Position numbers and translations under genes: made by a program. The notes below the pieces were generated by a model. That model was given only the letters and a program-made list of their open reading frames with translations. It was not told where the DNA came from and did no database searches. DNA of 14,027 bases from Anaerolineales bacterium (GTDB lineage Bacteria; Chloroflexota; Anaerolineae; Promineifilales; Promineifilaceae), in the NCBI GenBank assembly GCA_020432595.1, contig JAGQGA010000071.1, positions 1-14,027 on the forward strand, given 5' to 3'. Below are positions 1 to 7,400 of the stretch, one piece after another. Position 1 is the first letter of the stretch, and each line of letters begins with the position of its first letter.

Positions 1-12
1 CCATTGTGAAAG

Positions 13-40
13 TTGACGCAAAGGTCTATTTTGCTATACT
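13..40 (+). promoter_or_regulatory. Sigma-70-like promoter before the first glycosyltransferase gene
   Basis: TTGACG at 13-18 and TATACT at 35-40 are separated by 16 bases, close to the housekeeping consensus TTGACA-17-TATAAT. The predicted transcription start is about 46-48, only a few bases before the TTG codon at 50, so the message would be nearly leaderless. This is read from sequence only; the upstream context lies outside the window. Confidence 0.5.
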
Positions 41-49
41 TGCCCCGTT

Positions 50-2053
50 TTGGCAACCTTGCAGACACGCAAACAATTTCCCTGGCAGAAGCGTAGCCCA
101 TCCGAATTCGGATGGGCTTTGTTGATGTTGATTGGGTTAACGGCCGTTTTTCTCCGCTTCTACCAACTTGGCACCCTGCCCCCCGGTCTCTACCGCGACG
201 AAGCGTTTAACGGCCTCGATGCCGTGCGCGTGCTGCACGGGGAACATCCCCTCTTTTTCCCCGCCAACAACGGGCGCGAACCCACCTATATCTACCTCGT
301 GGCGGCGGCAATTGGGCTGCTGGGACAAACGGCCGTTGCTGTGCGTCTGCCCGCCGCCGTCATTGGCAGCCTCACCACCTGGGTCGTCTACAAACTGGCC
401 GATAGCTGGTTTGGACGCGGCGTAGGGCTGCTGACGGCGTGGCTGTGGGCCACCACCTTTTGGCCGGTGCATTTGGGGCGAATTGGGCTGCGGGTAGGGC
501 TGCTGGTGCCGCTGCTGGCAACCACCTTTTGGCTGGCGACGCTGGCTTACCGCCGCCAGCAGCGGTGGCTGTGGCTGGCAGCTGGGGCGGTTTATGGCCT
601 CAGCTTCTATACCTATTTGGCGGCACGGTTTACCCCAGTTTTGCTGCTGGCTGCCCTGCTTTACCTGCTGTGGTACGGTGGCTGGCGGCGACTATGGCCG
701 GGAATGTGGTGGTTTGTGGGCGCAACGGCCGTTATTCTCCTCCCGCTCCTGCTGCTGGCGTGGCAAAACCCGGTGCTGGTGCTGGGGCGCACTGGGCAAG
801 TGTCGGTGCTAAACCCCACCATCAACGGCGGCGACCTGCTGGGGACGCTGTGGCACAAGGGATGGCAGGCATTGGGCATGTTTGTTTGGCGCGGCGACCC
901 GATTGTGCGCCATAACGGGCTGCAACATTACCCTGGGGGAAACGGCCGTTCTGTCTTCGACTTCTTCATGGCCGTTCCCTTCCTGCTAGGCGTGGTGGTC
1001 TGCTTGCGCCGCTGGCAGCACCCCCCTTTTGCCCTCACCTTGCTCTGGACGCTTGTCATGCTGGGGTCAACCATCCTGGCCGAAGACACCCCCCACTTTC
1101 TCCGCGCCGTTGGCGTGCTGCCGGCGGCACTGATTTTGCCGGCGTTGGGGCTACAGACGATTTGGCGTGGGGTGTGGGGAGTAGGGAGTAGAGTGTTTAC
1201 ACCCCACACCCCACACCCCACACCCCACACCCTCAATAGGGCAATCGTTGCCATTCTGTTGGCTGGCAGTTTTGGTTTAACACTGCGTGACTACGTAAAC
1301 TATGGGCGGCAGTCAACGGTAGCCTATTTATTTGAGGATGGGGCGCGGCGGCTGGCAGAGGAAGTGGTGGCGTTGCCGCCGCAAACGGCCGTTTATCTTG
1401 ACCGGCAATTTTACAATGGCTGGCCCTCCATTCCCTTCCTGCTGGCCGACCGCCCGGTGAACTGGTTTGGGGTTGAAGATGTGCCGCAGCAGATGGGCGC
1501 GGAAACGGCCGTTTACGCCTGGCCCTATGGTTCACTCAATTACGTGGCTGGATTGGCACAGCCTCCAGCACAAGTGACAACCACGGTAGGGCCGCTGGTG
1601 CGCGGCGATTTGGAAGAAACGGCCTACCCGCTTTATTTTGGGTATACTGTAGCGGCAGTTGACCATTTGCCGCAGCCGATGGCGGTTTTTACCAATGGCG
1701 TGGCGTTAACGGCAGCAGTGGCAACGGTGCAGGATGGACAAGTAGTGGTGGATTTGACATGGCGGGCAGAAACGGCCGTTTCCCCCACCCTTGCCGCCTT
1801 CGTCCATGTAGCCGCGTCCGATGGGCTGATTGGGCAGGCTGATGCACTTCCCGGCGGCACGGCGTGGCGAGCCGATTGGTGGCAGCCGGGGCTGTTGGTG
1901 GTGGAAAGGCGGGTGATTGGGCTGGAACGGCCGTTTGACCCCAACCAACACCACATTTTCGTCGGTCTTTACGACAGCCAAACCGGTGAGCGGCTGCCGC
2001 TTGTTGGCACAGATACCGATAGCTGGGAGATAGATGTTTTTAGACAGGATTAA
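50..2053 (+). CDS. GT-C membrane glycosyltransferase, family 39 / ArnT-like
   Basis: 667-residue polytopic membrane protein that probably transfers a sugar from a polyprenyl-phosphate donor to a surface acceptor on the outer face of the cytoplasmic membrane. Helix 1 (about 22-38) is followed by the acidic first-loop motif RDEAFNGLDA (49-58), the typical catalytic/donor-site loop of GT-C enzymes, and by NNGREPTYIYL (73-83). About ten further hydrophobic segments run to residue 415. The rest is soluble: a linker region and a beta module at about 555-665 that recurs twice in the protein ending at 7466. A tandem repeat encodes residues 372-393 in frame between two helices. The TTG start at 50 is the first possible start after the in-frame stop at 14-16. 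TTG at 59 or 119/122 and ATG at 125 are alternatives, but the latest ones truncate helix 1. The last codons and the stop lie in the repeat starting at 2041. The exact donor and acceptor are unknown. Confidence 0.8.
   Translation: MATLQTRKQFPWQKRSPSEFGWALLMLIGLTAVFLRFYQLGTLPPGLYRDEAFNGLDAVRVLHGEHPLFFPANNGREPTYIYLVAAAIGLLGQTAVAVRLPAAVIGSLTTWVVYKLADSWFGRGVGLLTAWLWATTFWPVHLGRIGLRVGLLVPLLATTFWLATLAYRRQQRWLWLAAGAVYGLSFYTYLAARFTPVLLLAALLYLLWYGGWRRLWPGMWWFVGATAVILLPLLLLAWQNPVLVLGRTGQVSVLNPTINGGDLLGTLWHKGWQALGMFVWRGDPIVRHNGLQHYPGGNGRSVFDFFMAVPFLLGVVVCLRRWQHPPFALTLLWTLVMLGSTILAEDTPHFLRAVGVLPAALILPALGLQTIWRGVWGVGSRVFTPHTPHPTPHTLNRAIVAILLAGSFGLTLRDYVNYGRQSTVAYLFEDGARRLAEEVVALPPQTAVYLDRQFYNGWPSIPFLLADRPVNWFGVEDVPQQMGAETAVYAWPYGSLNYVAGLAQPPAQVTTTVGPLVRGDLEETAYPLYFGYTVAAVDHLPQPMAVFTNGVALTAAVATVQDGQVVVDLTWRAETAVSPTLAAFVHVAASDGLIGQADALPGGTAWRADWWQPGLLVVERRVIGLERPFDPNQHHIFVGLYDSQTGERLPLVGTDTDSWEIDVFRQD
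95..118 (+). terminator. Perfect 24-base palindrome, terminator- or attenuator-like
   Basis: AGCCCATCCGAA is followed directly by its exact reverse complement. As RNA this gives a 10-bp stem with an AAUU loop, followed by UUUGUUG. It lies about 50 bases after the predicted transcription start and inside the N-terminal codons of the glycosyltransferase as called. It may be an attenuator or terminator of a short leader, or simply the coding sequence of SPSEFGWA. The weak U tract argues for caution. Confidence 0.4.
1168..1232. repeat. In-frame GGGGTGT / ACACCCC heptad inverted repeat
   Basis: The left arm is G-rich (units like GGGGTGT and GGGAGTA). It is followed by a short TTTAC-like loop and a right arm of about five CACACCC heptads. 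The element is read through in frame as residues 372-393 of the glycosyltransferase (for example TPHTPHPTPHT), in a hydrophilic loop between two hydrophobic segments. It has the same architecture as the spacer repeats but lies inside a gene. Confidence 0.8.
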
Positions 2054-2927
2054 CAAGATTTACAGGATCGTCTGCCATCCAGCAGCGCAATCCTGTAAAT
2101 CCCGTCTAACAAATTTATATTCTTTGGTCTTAATCAGTCTATGGCTGGGGCTGCTGGTGGGGACGGCGGCGGCACAAACGGAGCCGCTGCCTACGCCCGA
2201 TGCTGAGGGCGTGATCTATGTGCAGGTGCAGCCCAATGATGCCCTGTGGAGCATTGCGGCGCGGGCTGGATTGACGCTATCGGAACTGCTGGCGTTGAAC
2301 AATTTGACCGAGGACGCGGTTGTGCAGCCAGGCGATTTGCTGATTGTGGGGCGTGTGACACCGGTGCCAACGGAAACGGCCGTTCCCAGCCCCACACCCA
2401 CGCTGCCGCCACCAACGGCCGTTCCCACCGACTCCCCCAGCAGCACCGCCATTTGTTTGGGGGCGTTTGATGATGGCAACCAAAATGGACAGCAGGATGG
2501 CGACGAACCACTAAAGGCAGGTGTGGTTTTTACCGTTTTCAACGACAGTGCCGTGGTAGGCAACTACGTCACCGATGGCGTGTCTGAACCTTACTGTTTA
2601 GAAGGGTTAACGTCCGGCACCTATAGTGTGACCCGCTCAGTGGAAGCCAATGAAACGCTCACTACAGGCGGCAATTGGGAGCTGGTGTTGGCGCAAAACA
2701 CGGTGTTGACCCAGCTTTTTGGCAGCTTTGAGGGGGAAGTGAGGGTAGCGGAAACGGCCGTTTCGCTTTCCCCCGCTACAACACCCACTTCCGTTCCCAC
2801 CCCAACAGCCGAAAACGCTTCGCCATCTTCCGGCTTGTTGAGCAGCCCGATTGTGTGGGTTGGCTTAGTTGGCTTGATCCTGATAGGGAGTGTGTTACTC
2901 TTTTGGGTGCGTCGCACGGCGCAATAA
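2034..2927 (+). CDS. LysM + SdrD-B-like surface protein, C-terminally membrane anchored
   Basis: 297-residue exported protein, probably binding cell-wall or surface glycan. A hydrophobic signal segment (about 30-47, ending GTAAAQ) is followed by one LysM domain (61-106: PNDALWSIAARAGLTLSELL, then NNL and QPGDLL), a Pro/Thr linker (107-137), an SdrD-B/Cna-B-like beta domain (140-235) with the Asp/Asn-rich loop DDGNQNGQQDGDE, a second linker, and a terminal helix (272-292) followed by RR. Cys141 and Cys188 match a Cys pair at the same spacing in the next protein. The ATG at 2034 overlaps the previous gene by 20 bases and leads through a repeat. TTG at 2124 is an alternative but removes the basic N-region, so the start is uncertain. 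Three AACGGCCGTT copies fall in the linkers. The LysM call is firm; the ligand is not known. Confidence 0.78.
   Translation: MFLDRINKIYRIVCHPAAQSCKSRLTNLYSLVLISLWLGLLVGTAAAQTEPLPTPDAEGVIYVQVQPNDALWSIAARAGLTLSELLALNNLTEDAVVQPGDLLIVGRVTPVPTETAVPSPTPTLPPPTAVPTDSPSSTAICLGAFDDGNQNGQQDGDEPLKAGVVFTVFNDSAVVGNYVTDGVSEPYCLEGLTSGTYSVTRSVEANETLTTGGNWELVLAQNTVLTQLFGSFEGEVRVAETAVSLSPATTPTSVPTPTAENASPSSGLLSSPIVWVGLVGLILIGSVLLFWVRRTAQ
2041..2108. repeat. ACAGGAT-type inverted repeat at a gene junction
   Basis: The left arm (2041-2068) contains TAGACAGGATTAACAAG and ATTTACAGGAT. The right arm (2090-2108) contains ATCCTGTAAAT and GTCTA, complementary to the left. It provides the stop codon of the glycosyltransferase (2051-2053) and is read as N-terminal codons of the LysM protein if that starts at 2034. 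From memory, repeats of this flavour are widespread in diverse bacterial genomes. Confidence 0.75.
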
Positions 2928-2949
2928 ATTTTTTGTTGGATGGAAAGGT

Positions 2950-4302
2950 ATGAAGAAGAGAACGCTTTATTATTTGATGGTTCTAATCCCCATTTTGCTG
3001 CTTGGTGCAGCCGCACCCCTGGCCGCCGAGCCAGCCCAGCAGACCAATTTGCTGAGTAATCCCGGTTTTGAAGACCCCTACAACAGCGATGGGGCTGCCG
3101 GTAGCTGGGTGCGCTGGCACCGAGAAAGCAGTGCCGACCAGTTTGGCGATTGTGCCAATGGGTACCGCAAAAAACCGGGGTGGAACGCAGAACGCAATCT
3201 AACCCAATATATCCGCGAAGGCTCCGTCTCACAGCTTGTGGGCAATAACTGGGATACGTGGTCTGGCGGCGTATGGCAAACGGTTTCTGCAACGCCGGGC
3301 ACAACCTACCGCTTTACCTTTTACGGCATTGGGCGCGGTACTAACTCCCGCGATGAACCATCGGACACCAGCCTGAACATGAACATGCGTGCCGGGATAG
3401 ACCCCAACGGCAGCGGCTTGTGGAATGACGCTGATGTGGTGTGGGGTGGCAGCGGCTCACCGCATGAACAATGGCAATCCTTTTCGGTCGAAGCAACGGC
3501 CACCGGCGACAAAATAACCGTCTTCACCTCGGCTGATTGGGCAGTGCAGGGGGTAAACCAGTGTCGCAAGCTGCTGGAAACATGGTATGACAGTGCCTCG
3601 TTGGTAGAGGTTGGCCCACCACCCACCAACACCCCGCCTCCTCCTCCGCCAGCCACGGCCACCTCAGCCGTGCCGCCCACCAACACCCCTGCCCCCGAAC
3701 CAACGGTTGCTAACACCCCCGAAGCGACGTTGGAACCAACGGCTACCGTTGAGCCTTCTCCCACGCCGGTCACAGGCGGGACGGTTTGTGTCAATGCCTT
3801 TTCCGATGAAAACGGCAATGGGCAACACGATGGGAACGAAGGGTTCATCGGTGGGGTGACGTTTACGGTGGGCAATGCCAGCACACTGGTGGGGCAAGCG
3901 GTATCGTCGGGTACCGACAAGCCAGTGTGTTTTGCTGGGGTTGAACCGGGTTCTTACCAGGTAAGCCAGATTTTGCCCAACCGGCTGGAGATGACGACGG
4001 CTGGGAACGCCACGATTACCGTGGAGGAAGGTGGTACGGTTGGGCTGGAGTTTGGCAGTCGGCTGCGGCTGGATAATGGGGAAACGGCCGTTGCTGACAC
4101 CAGCAGCGCAACAGGCAGTGAGACTGGGGAAAGTGGCGGAGAAACGGCCGTTTCCCCTGGCGAAGCAGCCACCACCCCAGAAACCACCCCTGTAGAATCC
4201 GGTTCCTCCTTGCTTGCTAACAGCGGCCTCCTTATTATCGGCCTTGGCATCGTTTTGCTGGGCGGGCTGATCTTCTGGCTCCTGCGCCGCCAAACGAATT
4301 AG
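2950..4302 (+). CDS. Jelly-roll + SdrD-B-like surface protein, C-terminally anchored
   Basis: 450-residue exported protein. Signal peptide MKKRTLYYLMVLIPILLLG ends near APLAA (about 26). Residues 32-221 look like a carbohydrate-binding-type jelly-roll (begins LLSNPGFEDPYN; GGVWQTVSATPGTTYRFTFY; WQSFSVEATATGDKITVF), with Cys68 and Cys205 as a possible disulfide. A Pro/Thr-rich linker (222-275) leads to an SdrD-B/Cna-B-like domain (278-372) with the loop SDENGNGQHDGNE and Cys280/Cys327. A Ser/Thr/Glu linker and a terminal helix (about 421-444) with RR complete it. The ATG at 2950 was chosen over a longer in-frame start at 2890 because it gives a proper signal peptide, follows the previous stop by 22 bases and has GGAAAGG just upstream, although at short spacing. 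It shares domain order with the gene before it, which suggests a related pair. The sugar specificity is unknown. Confidence 0.75.
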   Translation: MKKRTLYYLMVLIPILLLGAAAPLAAEPAQQTNLLSNPGFEDPYNSDGAAGSWVRWHRESSADQFGDCANGYRKKPGWNAERNLTQYIREGSVSQLVGNNWDTWSGGVWQTVSATPGTTYRFTFYGIGRGTNSRDEPSDTSLNMNMRAGIDPNGSGLWNDADVVWGGSGSPHEQWQSFSVEATATGDKITVFTSADWAVQGVNQCRKLLETWYDSASLVEVGPPPTNTPPPPPPATATSAVPPTNTPAPEPTVANTPEATLEPTATVEPSPTPVTGGTVCVNAFSDENGNGQHDGNEGFIGGVTFTVGNASTLVGQAVSSGTDKPVCFAGVEPGSYQVSQILPNRLEMTTAGNATITVEEGGTVGLEFGSRLRLDNGETAVADTSSATGSETGESGGETAVSPGEAATTPETTPVESGSSLLANSGLLIIGLGIVLLGGLIFWLLRRQTN

Positions 4303-4304
4303 TT

Positions 4305-4369
4305 GGCAGTAATCGGTAATCGGTAATCGGTACTGGTCACTGATTACCGATTACTGATTACTGATTACC
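4305..4369. repeat. GGTAATC heptad inverted repeat
   Basis: Left arm of GGTAATC heptads (4305-4332) and right arm of CTGATTAC/CCGATTAC units (4340-4369). They pair if G-T wobbles are allowed. It starts three bases after the preceding stop codon and ends at the edge of the next reading frame, carrying the in-frame stop at 4362-4364. As RNA it would be a long hairpin without a U tract. Confidence 0.85.
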
Positions 4370-4436
4370 AAAAATCTCCAAGCAAATCCGTTTACGAATT
4401 AATTGGCTCCTCATCGCCGCACTGCTGCTGGCCTGT

Positions 4437-7400
4437 GTGGCGGCGTGGCCGCTACTGCGCGAGCCGGGGCTGCTGAATACACGCGGCGGCGGCGACAGCC
4501 CCTTCTTGCTGCAACGGCTGCAGCAACTTGAAACCGCCCTGCGCGGCGGCCACTTCCCCGTGCGCTGGATGCCCGATGCCAATTACGGCTACGGCTACCC
4601 CTTCTTCAACTTCTACGCTCCGCTTTCTATCTACATTGCCGCCGTCTTTCGCTTTCTCGGCTTCAGCTACATCCGCGCCATCCATCTGGCGCAGTTGGCT
4701 GGCTTTCTGGTAGCCGCCTGGGGAGTCTATCGGCTAGCCTGGGGCTGGTGGCGTGACGGCTGGATGGCACTGCTGGCTTCCGCTACCTACACATTCGCCC
4801 CTTTCCACCTCGTTAACATCTACGTGCGCGGTGACTCGCTTGCCGAATTTTGGGCAATGGCGTTTTATCCACTGGTGCTGCTGGCGGCGGAGGGTGTTGT
4901 AGGGTGTAGAGAGTGGAGCGTCGGGTGTAGGGTGCGGGTGGTGGTGTTGGCTTTGGCGTATGCCGGGCTTATTTTAAGCCACAACATTTCGGCCCTCATT
5001 TTTTCCCCCTTTCTCCTGCTCTACCTTCTCCTCCGCTGGCTCAATCTCCAATCTCCAATCTCCAATCTCTCCACGCCCCACGCCCCACGCCCCACACCCC
5101 ACACCCTCCTTGCCCTCCTCCTCGCCTTCGCCCTCGCCGCCTGGTTTTTCCTCCCCGCCCTGTGGGAACAGTCGTTGGCGCAGTTGGAGCCGGTGACGGC
5201 GGGGTATTTTCATTACAATAACCATTTTCGCGGTCTGGATCTGGTGCAGACTAGTTGGTTGTTTGATTACACGGTGGGCGGTGGGCGGGCGTTTCGGATG
5301 GGGTTGGTGCAGGGATTAACGGCCGTTTCTGGCCTCCTCCTCCTGCTTTTGAACCGCCAAGAACGCAAAGAAGAAAAAAGTCCGCATTTGTCCGCGTTCG
5401 TTCGCGTCCCATTCTTCCCCATCGCCACCCTCCTCATCGCCACCTTTATGATCACCCCTTGGTCGCGCTGGCTGTGGGACCATTTGCCGCTGCTGCCCTT
5501 TACCCAATTCCCCTGGCGCTTTTTGTCGGTGCAGGCGTTGGGGGCGGCACTGGTGACGGCGGGGCTGGCGCGGCTACCGGGGCGGCAATATCTGGTGCCG
5601 CTGCTGCTGGGGTTGCTGCTGTGGAGCAGCTTGGGCAACCTGCCTACCGACCATCTGATTGTGACCGATGCCGACATCACGGCGGAAAAGCTGGCGCAGT
5701 ACGAATGGTTTACGGGCAACATTGGCAGTACCGTCAGCTTTGAATATTTGCCGCCGTCGGTGGGACAACGGCCGTTTAGCAGCGATTGGCTGGTGACGGG
5801 GGAACGAAACCGGGCGATGGTGCTGGGGGGCAGAGGCGCAGGGGAGGTAGTAGAGCGACGGGCCACGCGGCAAGTGTGGCGGGTGGTGGTGGAGCAAGAT
5901 GATGTGGTGCGCTTTCCCACGCTGTTTTGGCCGGGTTGGCGGGCGGCGGTGGATGGCGAACAGGTGGAGATTGTACCAACGGCCGGCTCTGGCCTCATCA
6001 GCGTGCCGGTTCCGGCGGGGCAGCACACGGTGGAATTGTGGCTGGGGCGAACGACGGTGCGGCTGGTGGCGGAACTGGTGTCATTAACGGCCGTTCTCCT
6101 CACGCTCTTCCTGCTGCTGTGGCGGGTGAATTTAACGGCCGCTGGCGGCGGTATCGCCATCGTTGTCGTTGGGCTGCTATTATTGGCTGGCCTGGCCCAA
6201 TTGACGCAAGCCGAGCCGCTTTCGCCCGACAATCTCACCTGGGATTTTGCCCAGATGGGGTATTTGCACCACGACACAGACGGCGTGGCATTTGAAGACG
6301 GCAGCCGTTTGGTGAGCTATCGCTATAGGCAGGAAGAAGTGGCGGCAGGCGAAACGTGGGAGGTGGCGGTGTCGGTGGCGGCCGCACAGACGGGCGAATT
6401 GACCCTGACGCTGGCAACCCCGGCCATCACCTGGCCGGCCGTCACCGAACAAAGTGCGGTGCCGCCGCTGGCAGTGCAAACGGTGCGCGTGGCGGAGTCA
6501 CCTGGTGACACAACGGCCGTTTTTTCCCTCCAAATTCCCGCCAACGCCCCCGCCAACTTGTATGTGCCTCGGCTGGAATGGGGCAACGGCCGCCCGCTGC
6601 TGCCATCGGGCAAAACGCGGGGGCCGCTCTTTTTGCGTCCGCTGCGGGTGACAAATGATGAAACGGGTTCTGCTGCGCTGGATGTGCGGGCGGACGAGGT
6701 GGTGCTGACGGATGAGGGGCTGGTGGTGAAGCTGGTGTGGGGGACGGAACGGCCGTTAAACCCCAACTACAACGTTGCCCTGCGGCTGCTAACCCCCACC
6801 GGGCTGGAGTCGGACGCGCTGGACACCCAGCCGGGGTATGGGCTGCTGCCCAGCAGCGGCTGGCAGCCGGGGGCGGCGGTTCATGATTGGCTGACGCTGC
6901 CGTTGCCTTACGGGCTGCGGGAGGAACGGCCGTTGGCGCTGCTGGCGCGGCTGTATGATGTGGCAACGGGTGAAGTGGTGCTGGTACGGCGACTGGGTGA
7001 GCTTACGGGCGAGGCCGACAACCTGCAATTTGTGTCGCAGCAGCCGCGTTGGTCGCTGCCGGAGGAATTGGGGGGCGAAACGGCCGTTTTTCGCCAAGAC
7101 AACACCGACTTGATCCGAATGCACGGCTATACGGTAACGCAGGAGGGGGACAAACTGGTCGTAACACTGGCGTGGGAAGCACTGGCTCCGATGGCGCAAA
7201 ATTACACCCGCTTTTTCCATATTGTGGCCGCAGATGGTGGGGTGATGGCGCAGGTGGATGGCTACCCGCTGAATCACAGCTACCCAACGAGCCAGTGGCA
7301 GGTGGGGGAGATTGTGGTGGATCAGGTGGTGCTGCTGCCAATGATGGATTATGCGCTGCAAACAGGGTTCTATTTGAATGATGGGGCGATGCTGCCGCGA

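Noticed and set aside
41..121. tRNA or other structured RNA gene after the promoter at 13-40
   Set aside because: No cloverleaf, T-loop or CCA-like end can be formed; only the single palindrome is convincing.
2890..2949. Upstream extension of the second surface protein to an ATG at 2890
   Set aside because: It overlaps the previous gene's membrane anchor codons and puts 20 residues before a complete signal peptide starting at 2950.
2621..3304. Minus-strand open frame of 227 codons crossing the junction of the two surface protein genes
   Set aside because: It overlaps two well-supported genes and shows no family features.
5041..5106. Repeat inside the PTPS_related gene as a frameshifting, gene-breaking insertion
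   Set aside because: The frame is preserved on both sides with family-typical membrane segments, so the gene is not broken.
5267..6277. Minus-strand open frame of 336 codons inside the PTPS_related gene
   Set aside because: Ser/Thr/Pro/Arg-rich shadow translation with no domain, entirely within a well-supported + strand gene.
5976..6593. Extra decamer copies (AACGGCCGGC, AACGGCCGCT, AACGGCCGCC)
   Set aside because: They match only the left eight bases and are not palindromic, so they were not counted; they may be decayed sites.
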